Assembly: GCF_004296405.1 (NCBI RefSeq)
Contig: NZ_PSRR01000003.1
Coordinates: 1 to 64,000 of the forward strand
DNA length: 64,000 nucleotides
Origin: Bradyrhizobium sp. Leo170
GTDB taxonomy: Bacteria; Pseudomonadota; Alphaproteobacteria; Rhizobiales; Xanthobacteraceae
Direction: 5' to 3'
This document shows, in pieces, positions 1 to 8,361 of this stretch. The position numbers and the translations under genes are program-made. Position 1 is the first letter of the stretch. Every line of letters starts with the position of its first letter. The notes beneath the pieces were generated by a model. That model made no database searches. It saw nothing but the letters and a program-made list of their open reading frames with translations, and was not told the origin of the DNA.

Positions 1-33
1 TCTAGCCCCAAACAAGAAAGAGGAGGAAACGCG

Positions 34-918
34 ATGGCGGGTGCCGGACGATATCGCCGCTGGTTGCCGGCGCTGCTTGCGATTGCCGCGATGGCGATCG
101 GGCATGGTGCCGCTCGCGCGCAGACCAACGAAAGCGGCGATCTCTCGATCGAATTGATCGATCCCAAGGTCCTGCGCGTCTGTGCCGACCCGCGGAATCT
201 GCCGTTCTCCAACGAGAAGGGCGAAGGCTTTGAGAACAAGCTCGCCGAACTCTTTGCCCAGAAGCTGCAAAAGAAGCTTGAGTTCACCTATTTTCCGCAG
301 GCGACCGGCTTCGTGCGCATGACGCTCGGCTCGCACCGCTGCGACGTCATCATGGGCTTTCCACAGGGCGACGAGCTGGCCCAGGGCACCAATCCTTATT
401 ATCGCACGGCCTACGCATTGATCGCGAAGCAAGGCAGCGGCCTCGACGATGTGACTACGCTCGAGGACGAGCGGCTGAAGGGCAAGCATATCGGCGTGGT
501 CGCCGGCACACCGCCCGGCACCAATATGGCCGCGGCCGGCCTGATGGCGAATGCAAAACCGTATCCATTGATGATCGACACGCGCATCGATTCCTCGGCG
601 GAGGCGATGATCAGTGATCTTGCCAAGGGCGAGATCGATGCCGGCGTGTTGTGGGGGCCCATGGCCGGCTTCTATGCCAAAAAAGCCAATCCGCCGCTGC
701 ACGTCACGCCGCTGGTGAAGGAAACGACGGGTCCGAAACTCGTCTATCGCATCGGCATGGGCGTGCGCCCGGCGGACCAGAACTGGAAACGCCAGCTCAA
801 TCGCCTGATCCAGGAGAATCAGGGCGAGATCAACAAGATCCTGCTCGACTTCGGCGTGCCGCTTCTGGACGAGAACGACCGACCAATCGGCCCGGAGACG
901 GCGGCGAAATCGCCATGA
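34..918 (+). CDS. MoxJ-like periplasmic binding protein of a quinoprotein dehydrogenase system
   Basis: The 294-residue product starts with a clear Sec signal peptide (positive start, hydrophobic stretch to about residue 29, ending ARAQ) and continues as a type-3 family solute-binding fold. Proteins of this type (MoxJ/XoxJ-like) sit next to PQQ-dependent methanol or alcohol dehydrogenases and are thought to help activate or mature the enzyme in the periplasm rather than to feed a transporter. A strong GAGGAGG ribosome site lies just before the ATG. The stop overlaps the next gene by ATGA, so the two are co-transcribed. The dehydrogenase and its cytochrome are presumably upstream of the window. 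The exact partner is inference. Confidence 0.85.
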   Translation: MAGAGRYRRWLPALLAIAAMAIGHGAARAQTNESGDLSIELIDPKVLRVCADPRNLPFSNEKGEGFENKLAELFAQKLQKKLEFTYFPQATGFVRMTLGSHRCDVIMGFPQGDELAQGTNPYYRTAYALIAKQGSGLDDVTTLEDERLKGKHIGVVAGTPPGTNMAAAGLMANAKPYPLMIDTRIDSSAEAMISDLAKGEIDAGVLWGPMAGFYAKKANPPLHVTPLVKETTGPKLVYRIGMGVRPADQNWKRQLNRLIQENQGEINKILLDFGVPLLDENDRPIGPETAAKSP

Positions 919-1478
919 GGCGCTGGCTCACGAGCCTGGTCGTTGTCGCAGCGTCGCTCGCCGTAGCGGCCCATGCGCAGCAGCAGGTCCCCGAGCCGCA
1001 AGAATACCGCACCGAGAATTACCGCGCGCTGGTGCCGGCAACGCTTGCCGGCGCCCGCGTGCTCTCGACCGCGGAAGCCGAGGCGATCTGGCGCGACAAG
1101 ACCGGCGCCTTCGTCGACGTGCTGCCGCGTCCACCTAAGCCCGCCAACCTGCCGGAAGGCACGGTGTGGCGCGACAAGCCGCGACACAACATCCCCGGCA
1201 GCATCTGGCTGCCCGACACCGGCTATGGAAAAATCGCCGATGTCACTGAAGACTATCTTCGCCGCGGCCTTGAGCGTGCCTCTGATGGCAACAAGGCGGC
1301 GCTGCTCGTGATCTATTGTCAGGAAAATTGCTGGATGTCGTGGAACGCAGCCAAGCGCGCGCTGACCTACGGCTATTCCAACATCGCCTGGTATCCCCTG
1401 GGGTCCGATGGATGGGAGCACGCAGGCTTACCACTCGTCGAAGCCAAGCCGGAGCCGCGGACGGGTGAAGAGAAATAA
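915..1478 (+). CDS. PQQ-dependent catabolism-associated CxxxCW-motif protein
   Basis: This is a 187-residue exported protein. The start was set at the ATG overlapping the previous stop (ATGA), which gives a good signal peptide ending AHAQ; a longer in-frame reading inside the upstream gene has no such support. The diagnostic motif is YCQENCW, with Cys135, Cys139 and Trp140, followed by MSWNAAKRAL. This matches the family found beside PQQ-alcohol dehydrogenases. The fold recalls rhodanese domains, but no enzymatic role is established. It probably acts in the periplasm with the MoxJ-like protein encoded just upstream. Confidence 0.85.
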   Translation: MRRWLTSLVVVAASLAVAAHAQQQVPEPQEYRTENYRALVPATLAGARVLSTAEAEAIWRDKTGAFVDVLPRPPKPANLPEGTVWRDKPRHNIPGSIWLPDTGYGKIADVTEDYLRRGLERASDGNKAALLVIYCQENCWMSWNAAKRALTYGYSNIAWYPLGSDGWEHAGLPLVEAKPEPRTGEEK

Positions 1479-1506
1479 GCCCTGCGACGACTTCACTCAG
1501 ACGAAG

Positions 1507-1537
1507 CTGAACCTCGGCCGCGGGGGCCGAGGTTCAG
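1507..1537. terminator. Perfect 13-bp inverted repeat between convergent genes
   Basis: Arms at 1507-1519 and 1525-1537 are exact complements around a 5-base GCGGG loop. It lies between the end of the CxxxCW gene and the end of the convergent CusF-like gene. It has no clear T-run on either strand, so it is a terminator-like hairpin rather than a textbook intrinsic terminator. Confidence 0.6.
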
Positions 1538-1547
1538 TGTGATCACA

Positions 1548-1841
1548 TTATTGCTTCTTCAGATCGGTGATGGTCTTGGTGCCGCCGCCTTCGGAGGCGG
1601 AGAAGTTCACCTTGTCGCCGGCGTGGAAGGGTTCAAGCTTGTTGGTATCAGTCACCTTGAACTCCTGGATCGCGCCACTGCCTGCGCCGACCGTGCCGCT
1701 CTGCGTTTGCTGGATCGAGATAGTGCTATTCAGCCGGTCGATCTTGGTGATGGTTCCCGTCATGTTTTGTTGAGCCGAAGCCGCGGTTGCAAAGATTCCG
1801 AGGGCCGTCGCGCCCGCCAAGATGATCGTCGTTGTTCTCAT
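1548..1841 (-). CDS. Small periplasmic CusF/DUF1344-like protein
   Basis: The 97-residue product starts at the ATG at 1841 after CCGGAGAG. An earlier in-frame start lacks a ribosome site and would spoil the signal peptide (MRTTTIILAG to ASAQ). The mature part reads as a small five-stranded OB-like barrel (GTITKIDRLNSTISI, then FHAGDKVNF), as in CusF-type copper chaperones. The histidine, tryptophan and two methionines that bind Cu(I) in E. coli CusF are not visible, so copper binding is doubtful. It is convergent with the CxxxCW gene and stands alone; the next minus-strand gene ends 130 bases upstream. Confidence 0.6.
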   Translation of the reverse strand: MRTTTIILAGATALGIFATAASAQQNMTGTITKIDRLNSTISIQQTQSGTVGAGSGAIQEFKVTDTNKLEPFHAGDKVNFSASEGGGTKTITDLKKQ

Positions 1842-1971
1842 CAAAACTCTCCGGGTTTCGAGATGGCTTGAGCGACAAGACGCTGGAATCACATTTGGTT
1901 CCGGCATCAAGTCGGCGGAACCGGACATAAAGGTGAGTTATACTGACCTTTTTGCGCCGGAACCGGCGGCG

Positions 1972-2586
1972 CTACTCCATCTCTTGCTGGATCGTGCGGC
2001 CAAGCGCGAACAGGCGCTGGTCGATCGTTGTCGGTACTTCGCAGACAAATCTGACCACACGTTGGCGGTCCTCGAAGATCCGAGTTTCCCACAGGAGGGT
2101 GTTGCTGAGTTCGTCGACCTTGGCCTGATCGGGCGAGGACGCGTTCTGCAGCGCTTGCAGCGCGAGCGTGTCGGCGCGGACCTTCTCGGCCGCCTCGCGT
2201 TGCTTGCGCGTCACCCGCTCGATGCCGCTCATGACCGAGGAACGCTGGGCATTGAGCGAATCGAACAGGCCGGCGAACAGCAGCTTGCCGGCGGTGGTTT
2301 TGTCGGCCGCAGAAGCCGTGAGGAAATCCGTGATCGCCTTTTGGGCATCCTCAAGCGGCGTGCGCCGCGCCGCCAGTTTCTCCACCAGCGCGCTGATCTT
2401 GGGGTCCTCCTTCCATTTGTTCTGGACGTCGTCGAGCGGCGGTCCCGCCCACACCGCCGCGAGCGAAATCTCCGGCACCTTGGCCTGCGCGCAGGGCCAG
2501 TTCGGATAGCGCGGATCGGCGGCGCGACCGACCCCGGTCGATGCCGCGATGACAAGCAATGCTCCGATCGCAATCCGCCCGATCAT
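1972..2586 (-). CDS. Exported protein of the PQQ/lanthanide ABC operon, function unknown
   Basis: The 204-residue product is the last gene of a minus-strand operon; its ATG overlaps the permease stop (ATGA). A signal peptide (MIGRIAIGALLVIAAS to GRAA) precedes a mostly helical, charged domain that looks coiled-coil prone in the second half (VTRKQREAAEKVRADT). I recognise no enzymatic motif. Its position matches the small exported protein encoded beside the lut ABC permease in Methylorubrum (LutG-like), but that is synteny only. A longer reading upstream runs antisense into the permease and was discarded. Confidence 0.65.
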   Translation of the reverse strand: MIGRIAIGALLVIAASTGVGRAADPRYPNWPCAQAKVPEISLAAVWAGPPLDDVQNKWKEDPKISALVEKLAARRTPLEDAQKAITDFLTASAADKTTAGKLLFAGLFDSLNAQRSSVMSGIERVTRKQREAAEKVRADTLALQALQNASSPDQAKVDELSNTLLWETRIFEDRQRVVRFVCEVPTTIDQRLFALGRTIQQEME

Positions 2587-3431
2587 GTCTCCCCTCCGGC
2601 AGGCCCACGCCGCGCCAATCCGCGCGAGGGATCGTAGGCCAGGATCGCGCCGATCATGAAGACCGCCGTGCAGCCGACGACGACGAAAAACGAAATCCAG
2701 TTGATCTGGCCATACAGCGCGAAGCGGATCAATTCGACCGCGTGGGTGAATGGATTGAACTGGCAGACATAGTAAAGCATCGGGCTGCCCTCCTGCACCC
2801 GCCACAGCGGATAGAGCGCGGATGAGGCAAAGAACATCGGAAAGATCACGAAGTTCATGACGCCGGCAAAATTCTCGAGCTGCTTGATCCCTGAGGAGAT
2901 CAGCATGCCGAGCGACCCCAACATCAGCCCTGACAGCACCAGCGCCGGCAGCGCGGTGAGATAGCCGATCGGCGGCGGCGTGATGTCCCAGAGCCATGCG
3001 ATGACGAGGAAGGCATAGACCTGCAACAGCGAGACCGCGGTGCCCGCCAGCAGTTTGCAAAACAGCAGGTAGCCGCGCGGCAGCGGGCTCACCAACAGCG
3101 TGCGCATATTGCCCATCTCGCGGTCATAGACCATCGAGAGCGAGGATTGCATGCCGTTGAAAAGCTGGATCATCGCCATCAGTCCCGGCGCGATATAGAC
3201 CTCGTAGAGGATGTAGGTCTCGTAGGGCGGGATGATCGAGATGCCGAGCACCTGGCGGAAGCCGGCAGCGAAGATGAACAGCCACACCAGCGGCCTGACC
3301 AGTGCCGAGACGAAGCGTTCGCGCTGATGCAGGAAGCGCAGCGCCTCGCGCCATACGATGCCGTTGAGGCAGGTGATGTATTCGCCGAAGGAAAAGCCGC
3401 GTCGCGACGGCGTGACGGTGGTGGAGCTCAT
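2583..3431 (-). CDS. ABC-2 type permease, PQQ-alcohol dehydrogenase/lanthanide system (PedC/LutF-like)
   Basis: The 282-residue membrane protein has about six hydrophobic helices after a roughly 30-residue cytoplasmic start, with the ABC-2 permease arrangement (helices near residues 45-65, 80-100, 120-145, 155-180, 190-210, 245-265). It overlaps the ATPase gene by ATGA upstream and the exported-protein gene by ATGA downstream, so the three are translationally coupled. Homologues in Pseudomonas (pedC) and Methylorubrum (lutF) belong to a transporter needed for lanthanide-dependent growth. The ABC-2 type is usually exporter-like, so the transport direction is not clear from sequence. Confidence 0.85.
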   Translation of the reverse strand: MSSTTVTPSRRGFSFGEYITCLNGIVWREALRFLHQRERFVSALVRPLVWLFIFAAGFRQVLGISIIPPYETYILYEVYIAPGLMAMIQLFNGMQSSLSMVYDREMGNMRTLLVSPLPRGYLLFCKLLAGTAVSLLQVYAFLVIAWLWDITPPPIGYLTALPALVLSGLMLGSLGMLISSGIKQLENFAGVMNFVIFPMFFASSALYPLWRVQEGSPMLYYVCQFNPFTHAVELIRFALYGQINWISFFVVVGCTAVFMIGAILAYDPSRGLARRGPAGGET

Positions 3432-4249
3432 GATGCCTCGCTCCCGGCTTTGCCCACGGCCCCGGTCAGGCGCATGAAGGCGGTGTTGATGTCCTGCGCG
3501 CCTGTGTCCGCGATTACGCGCGAGACCTGGCCGCGCGCCAGCACCTTGCCCTGATGCAGCACCACCAGGTCATCGCTTGCCGTGATCTCGTCGAACAAAT
3601 GCGTGGCCCAGAGCACGCCGATGCCTTGCTCGGCGACGAGCTGCCGGACGTGGTTAAGGATGTCTGAACGCGCCTTGACGTCGAGGCCGACGGTCGCCTC
3701 GTCTAATAGCAACAGGCGCGGCCGGTGCAGCAGCGCACGCGCGATCTCCAGCCGGCGCATCTGGCCGCCGGAGAGGTCGCGCACCTTGCTGCCGGCGCGG
3801 TCGGAAAGCGCGATGCGCGCCAGCACCTCGCCCGAGCGCAGCCGCGCCTCGCGCCGGCCGATGCCGTGCAGGGCGGCGTGATAGAGCAGGTTCTGCGTCA
3901 CCGAGAGATCGAGGTCGAGCGTGCGCGGCTGGAACACGACGCCGAGCAGCCGCAGCGCCTCGCCCGGCGCGCCGCTGATATCGTGGCCGAAAATGCCGAT
4001 GCGCCCGGCCTGGATGCCGAACAATCGCGTGATCAGCGAGAACAGCGTGCTCTTGCCGGCGCCGTTCAGGCCGAGCAGCGCCGTAAAGCTCGCCGGCGCG
4101 ACGTCAAAGCTCACATCGATCAGCGCGCGGCGCGCACCATAGGAATGGCTGACGCTTTCGATCGACAAGGCGGCCACGCCGGCGGGATCCTGGCGCATCA
4201 AGATGTCAGGCGATGGTTTGTCAGCGATGGGTTTTTGGGTTGCTGTCAT
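3428..4249 (-). CDS. ABC transporter ATPase, PQQ-alcohol dehydrogenase/lanthanide system (PedA1/LutE-like)
   Basis: The 273-residue product has a full nucleotide-binding set: Walker A GLNGAGKST, signature LSGGQMRR, Walker B LLLLDEATVGLD and a switch histidine in WATHLFDE. Walker B has DEAT instead of the common DEPT, as in some ABC-2 exporters. The N-terminal 30 residues are an unstructured extension rich in Lys, Pro and Asp. It overlaps the beta-propeller gene upstream and the permease downstream by four bases each. It should energise the permease encoded next to it. Confidence 0.9.
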   Translation of the reverse strand: MTATQKPIADKPSPDILMRQDPAGVAALSIESVSHSYGARRALIDVSFDVAPASFTALLGLNGAGKSTLFSLITRLFGIQAGRIGIFGHDISGAPGEALRLLGVVFQPRTLDLDLSVTQNLLYHAALHGIGRREARLRSGEVLARIALSDRAGSKVRDLSGGQMRRLEIARALLHRPRLLLLDEATVGLDVKARSDILNHVRQLVAEQGIGVLWATHLFDEITASDDLVVLHQGKVLARGQVSRVIADTGAQDINTAFMRLTGAVGKAGSEAS

Positions 4250-5217
4250 TGCGGTGCAATCGTAACGCCCCAGGGAAGTTCGCCAACCTGGATGGTCTTG
4301 ATCACTTTTTGCGCGGCGACGTCGATGACGGAGACATCGTTGGACACGCCATTGGTCACCAGCAGGTATTTCTCGTCCGGCGTGAACGCCATGTGCCAGA
4401 CGCGCTGCCCGACCAGGAGATATTTGGTCACCTTGTGACTGACGGCGTCGACCACCGCGATGCGGTTGGCGGGACCGAGTGCGACGAAGGCGGTCTTGTC
4501 ATCCTTGGTCATGCCGATGCCGACCGGCTGGATCGCTTCGCTGCGCAGGCCGGGAATGCTGAAGGTGACCTTGCCGGTCACGACGTGCTTGACGGGATCG
4601 ACGATCGACACCGTGCCGCCGATCTCGGAGGATACCCACAACTCGGAGCCGTCATGCTTGAACTCAGCGAAGCGCGGCCGCGCATCGACCAGCACATTGG
4701 CGACGATCTGGCGCGTCGACGTGTCGATGAAATGCGCCATGTTGGTGGTCTCGGAAGTGTTGATCAGGATCTTGCCGTCCGGGCTGATCGTCATGCCCTC
4801 CGGTTCAACGCCGACCTGGACATCGCCGATGCGGGCGCGCTTTTCGAGATCGATCACGGTCACCGTGTTGTCGTTCTCGTTGGCGACATACATGATCTTG
4901 CCCGCGGCATCCTGGGTGAACAGTTCCGGATCGGGCCCGGAGGGCAGGGTGTCCACCACCTCCTGCTTCTTGGCATCGATCACCTGGATGGTGTCGTCGT
5001 CGCCGACCGCGACCATCACGAACTTGCCGTCGCGGCTGAACTCGATGCCGCGCGGCCGCTGGCCGACCTTGATGGTTTTTGTCACCGTCCAACTATCGGT
5101 GTCGATCACGGAAACTGTGTTGCCCTTCTCGTTCGAGACATAAGCCATGAAGGCGGAAGCGGGGGCGGCGGCCGCGAGCCAAAGGACCGTTCCGGAAAGC
5201 AGACAGCGGCGCCACAT
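4246..5217 (-). CDS. YVTN-type beta-propeller protein of the PQQ/lanthanide operon
   Basis: The 323-residue product starts at the ATG at 5217, which has an AAGGAGAG site at proper spacing and opens straight into a signal peptide (MWRRCLLSGTVLWLAAAAP). Two upstream ATGs (5235, 5247) lack this. The mature protein is made of about seven repeats of the YVxN...NTVSVID pattern, forming a YncE-like propeller in the periplasm. Such proteins accompany PQQ-dependent catabolism genes and the ped/lut ABC transporter; a metal- or cofactor-handling role is plausible but unproven. It lies between the binding protein and the ATPase in a single operon. Confidence 0.85.
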   Translation of the reverse strand: MWRRCLLSGTVLWLAAAAPASAFMAYVSNEKGNTVSVIDTDSWTVTKTIKVGQRPRGIEFSRDGKFVMVAVGDDDTIQVIDAKKQEVVDTLPSGPDPELFTQDAAGKIMYVANENDNTVTVIDLEKRARIGDVQVGVEPEGMTISPDGKILINTSETTNMAHFIDTSTRQIVANVLVDARPRFAEFKHDGSELWVSSEIGGTVSIVDPVKHVVTGKVTFSIPGLRSEAIQPVGIGMTKDDKTAFVALGPANRIAVVDAVSHKVTKYLLVGQRVWHMAFTPDEKYLLVTNGVSNDVSVIDVAAQKVIKTIQVGELPWGVTIAPQ

Positions 5218-5231
5218 GCGCGATCTCTCCT

Positions 5232-6413
5232 TCATTGCAGTTTGCATTTTGTCTCGGGGCGGTCGACGCCGAGCGTGTCGAGCTCGGAGACCTGGTGCAG
5301 GAAGCCTTCCTGCGGCGACACCGAGACGACCATGCGCCCGTCGACCAGAAGAATCGGCTGGCGAAGCTGCAGGTTCCAGTCTCGCAGCGTCAGCCGCGTG
5401 CCCTTGAACGCCGCCACCGAGAAATCCGGTCCCTTGAGGAAAGCAAAGAGCTTCTTCGGGTCACCGGAGTTCGTGCGCGAGGCGGCTTCGCCGATCATGC
5501 GCGCGGCGGTCCAGGCCTGCATGTCGAGTGCGGTCATCCGCCGCGAATTCAGCTTCATGAAGCGGTTCTGGATCTGGACCGCGCCCCATTGATCCTGCGC
5601 TGCGTCCCAGCTCGTCGGTACGAGCCCGGCCGAGCCCGCAACCGGCCGCGGGTCCCAGGTGCGGTAAGGCAGATAGGACGCGAAGACCTCGCTTTCATCA
5701 GCGGCAACCAGCACGTCATAGGCCGGGATCTGCTGAGTGAAGACCGGCATTTGCCGCTGGATGAGCGTCACGCCGCTGTCGGTGCGGCGGGCGCCGCCGG
5801 TGTCTTCGAAAGTCTTCTCCTGCACGACCTTGGCGCCGAATCGCGTCGCGGCGCGTCGCAGGGCATCGGCATAGAGCTTGTCCTTGTCATGTGAGCCGAC
5901 CACCAGGAACCAGCGCTTCCATTGCTTCCACACCAGATATTGCGCCAGCGCATCCGCCAGCATCGAACGCGTCGGCGCGACGTGGATCACGTTGGCGCGG
6001 CAGTCCTGCTCGCGCAACCGGTCGTCGATCGCGCCGGCGTTCAACAGCACCGTACCGCGATCGCGCAACGCATCCGCCGCCTGCAGCAGCGCATCCGGTG
6101 GAAGATCGGCGATGATGAAGCCATTGCGATCGGCAAGCGCAGTCGCGGCCTTCGCCACGTCCTCGCCTTCCCTCAGCCGGACCTCTTCCAGGTTGAAACG
6201 CTGGTTGAGGAATTTTCCCGTGGTGTTGTTGTCCTCGACCGCAAGCCGTACACCGGCGATGCCGTCATTCTCGGCGGGCTGCTCGACCAGCGACAGCCTC
6301 TGCTGAACGCCGGCGCGGCCGAGATAGCCGATGCCGATCTCGATCGGCTCGGCGGCACGCACGGGCGTCGCCATCGCGATCAGACCGATTGCGGCGACCA
6401 GCCATCGGACCAT
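5232..6413 (-). CDS. ABC substrate-binding protein, PQQ-alcohol dehydrogenase/lanthanide system (LutA/PedB-like)
   Basis: The 393-residue product was started at the ATG at 6413, directly behind GGGAGGAAAC and giving the signal peptide MVRWLVAAIGLIAMATPVRA. The mature part has the branched-chain amino-acid-binding type fold (IEIGIGYLGRAG at the start, later MQAWTAARMIGEA). It is the first gene of the five-gene minus-strand operon that runs through the propeller, ATPase, permease and exported protein. The 202 bases upstream, to the end of the formylglutathione hydrolase gene, should hold the operon promoter; I see no confident box there. Lanthanide or a lanthanide complex is the inferred ligand. 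Confidence 0.85.
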   Translation of the reverse strand: MVRWLVAAIGLIAMATPVRAAEPIEIGIGYLGRAGVQQRLSLVEQPAENDGIAGVRLAVEDNNTTGKFLNQRFNLEEVRLREGEDVAKAATALADRNGFIIADLPPDALLQAADALRDRGTVLLNAGAIDDRLREQDCRANVIHVAPTRSMLADALAQYLVWKQWKRWFLVVGSHDKDKLYADALRRAATRFGAKVVQEKTFEDTGGARRTDSGVTLIQRQMPVFTQQIPAYDVLVAADESEVFASYLPYRTWDPRPVAGSAGLVPTSWDAAQDQWGAVQIQNRFMKLNSRRMTALDMQAWTAARMIGEAASRTNSGDPKKLFAFLKGPDFSVAAFKGTRLTLRDWNLQLRQPILLVDGRMVVSVSPQEGFLHQVSELDTLGVDRPETKCKLQ

Positions 6414-6615
6414 GTTTCCTCCCGACGCCTCCTCGCCTTGACCGGCGATGGAGCTGCTCTTGGATTGCAAGATGACTGAATTGTCCTGGCTTGCAACCCC
6501 GCATTTTGTCGTTGCGACGCTCTCGATTCCGCCCGATCACGATCATGAGAGCGCGGTTTTCCGTCGCGGCAATGATGTCGAATGCCGGCGTACCCGCAAG
6601 CGCAATGGAAAGGGT

Positions 6616-7461
6616 TCAGGCCGCCAGCCGTGCGGCGTGCCAGCGCAAGTGATCGCCCATGAAGGTAGAGATGAAATAATAACTATGGTCGTAGCCTTCT
6701 TGGCGTCGGAGCAGGAGTGGGATCTGCGCCTGCGCGCAGGCCTGTTGCAGTAGTTCCGGGCGAAGCTGTTCAGCCAGGAACGAGTCGGCATCGCCAACGT
6801 CCACCAGCAGGTCGGAAAACCGCGCGCCGTCCTCGATCAGCGCCACTGTATCGTGCTTGCGCCATGCGTTTCTGTCGTCGCCGAGATAGCCGCCGAGGGC
6901 CTTGATGCCCCAGGGCACCTGTGACGGCGCCACGATCGGCGCAAAAGCGCTCGCCGCGCGATAGCGGTTGGGATGGCGCAGCGCCACCGTCAGCGCACCG
7001 TGACCGCCCATGGAATGGCCCATGATGGACTGCCGCACGGGATCGATCGGGAAATTCGCGGCGACGAGCTGCGGCAATTCCTGGGTCACATAGCTCCACA
7101 TCCGGTAGTTCTCGGCAAACGGCTCCTGCGTGGCGTCGACATAGAAGCCGGCGCCAAGCCCGAAGTCGTAGGCGCCGGCAGGATCGCCGGGCACGCCCTC
7201 GCCGCGCGGGCTGGTGTCGGGCGCGACGAAGATCAGGCCGAGATCGGCGCAGGTGTCGCGGTATTCGCCTTTCTCGGTAACATTGGCATGGGTGCAAGTC
7301 AGGCCGGAGAGATAGTACACGACCGGCAGCTTCGCGCCCGCCGGATGCGGGGGAACATAGACCGAAAAGGTCATGTCGGTCTTGGTTTCGCGGCTGGCAT
7401 GCTTGTACACGCCCTGGATGCCGCCATGGGATTTGTTGGTTGAAACGGTTTGAATCGTCAT
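6616..7461 (-). CDS. fghA: S-formylglutathione hydrolase
   Basis: The 281-residue esterase is of normal family length. The nucleophile elbow is GHSMGGHGAL with Ser150, and the acid and base sit in DVGDADSFL and GYDHSYYF. The oxyanion region YLSGLTCTHANVTEKGE is typical. It hydrolyses S-formylglutathione to formate and glutathione, the last step of glutathione-dependent formaldehyde oxidation. That fits with the methanol/alcohol dehydrogenase accessory genes alongside, since their oxidation produces formaldehyde. It is on the same strand as, and upstream of, the binding-protein operon, with a gap of about 200 bases. Confidence 0.95.
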   Translation of the reverse strand: MTIQTVSTNKSHGGIQGVYKHASRETKTDMTFSVYVPPHPAGAKLPVVYYLSGLTCTHANVTEKGEYRDTCADLGLIFVAPDTSPRGEGVPGDPAGAYDFGLGAGFYVDATQEPFAENYRMWSYVTQELPQLVAANFPIDPVRQSIMGHSMGGHGALTVALRHPNRYRAASAFAPIVAPSQVPWGIKALGGYLGDDRNAWRKHDTVALIEDGARFSDLLVDVGDADSFLAEQLRPELLQQACAQAQIPLLLRRQEGYDHSYYFISTFMGDHLRWHAARLAA

Positions 7462-7490
7462 CTCTTGAACTCCGGCGCTGTGCTTTGTTG

Positions 7491-7538
7491 GCGCATGATC
7501 TTTTCGGAAAACCGCTGCCTACATGTCCGGATCATGCG
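7491..7538. repeat. Dispersed palindrome, family A (copy 1)
   Basis: The outer arms GCATGATC and GATCATGC flank a centre containing TTTTCGGAAAACCG and TCCGG. Related copies lie at 9781-9826 and, inverted, at 22251-22296. It is located between the formylglutathione hydrolase start and the response regulator stop. Confidence 0.8.
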
Positions 7539-7548
7539 TGCGCGATCT

Positions 7549-8169
7549 TCAGGCGACGCCGCTCTCGATCGCCAACCGCACCAGTTCGGCTGAGGTGCGC
7601 ACACCAAGTTTCTGGCGCATGATCGAGGAGGTGTTGGCGACGGTCTTGTAGGAGGAATGAACCAGCCAGGCGATCTCGGAGAGCGTCTTGCCGGCGCTGA
7701 GCAGGCGCAGGATCTCCTTCTCGCGCGGATTGAGCTTCGATAGGGGGCTCTGCGCCGCGGCGGGGCCGGCAAAGGCCACGCGCCGCGCGATCGCGGGCGG
7801 CAGATAGACGCCGCCATTGCCGACTTCGCGGATCGCCTCGACGAGATCGTTAGGATCGCCGGTCTTCGCCACATAGCCCTTGGCGCCAATCTCGATGGCG
7901 CGGGCGGCGAACACCGGATCGTCGTTCATGCTGAACATGATGATGCGCGCGGAATCGTCCCGCGCCAGCATCCGCCGTGCCAGTTCGAAGCCGGAAACGG
8001 TCGGCAAGTTGATGTCGACCACGGAGATATCGGGACGTTCGGCGACAAAGACGCGTTCGCCGCTTTCGGCGTCGCATGCTTCAAGCAATTCGATCTCCGG
8101 TTCGTCGGCGAACACGGTGCGGCAGCCGGAAGCGACGATCGGATGGTCGTCAACGATCAGCACGCGCAT
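7549..8169 (-). CDS. LuxR/NarL-family response regulator of the alcohol-oxidation cluster
   Basis: The 206-residue product starts at the ATG at 8169 (MRVLIVDDHP); a much longer in-frame reading runs antisense through the kinase gene and is not real. The receiver domain (1-120) has the acidic pair DD, phospho-acceptor Asp52 in VVDINLP, and Lys in YVAKTGD. The C-terminal LuxR helix-turn-helix reads LNPREKEILRLLSAGKTLSEIA. It is divergent from the histidine kinase with 192 bases between, and is most likely its partner. PedR2/AgmR-type regulators of PQQ-alcohol dehydrogenases have this layout, so control of the neighbouring operon is inferred. Confidence 0.85.
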   Translation of the reverse strand: MRVLIVDDHPIVASGCRTVFADEPEIELLEACDAESGERVFVAERPDISVVDINLPTVSGFELARRMLARDDSARIIMFSMNDDPVFAARAIEIGAKGYVAKTGDPNDLVEAIREVGNGGVYLPPAIARRVAFAGPAAAQSPLSKLNPREKEILRLLSAGKTLSEIAWLVHSSYKTVANTSSIMRQKLGVRTSAELVRLAIESGVA

Positions 8170-8361
8170 GCTTGAAGCCCTGGATAGCTGCGTCAGTCCG
8201 TTGCTGCACCGCATCAGAATACACGAGCGCGGCTCGCCCGCGGGCTCGCTCATGCATCTCCAGCGCGATTGCTGTACCCTTCGATTAGACAGACGCGGTA
8301 TTTGTCTGTCAACGCTCCTCTTGATTGAGGAACCGAACGCGGGTGATCGTGGGCAAAGGCG

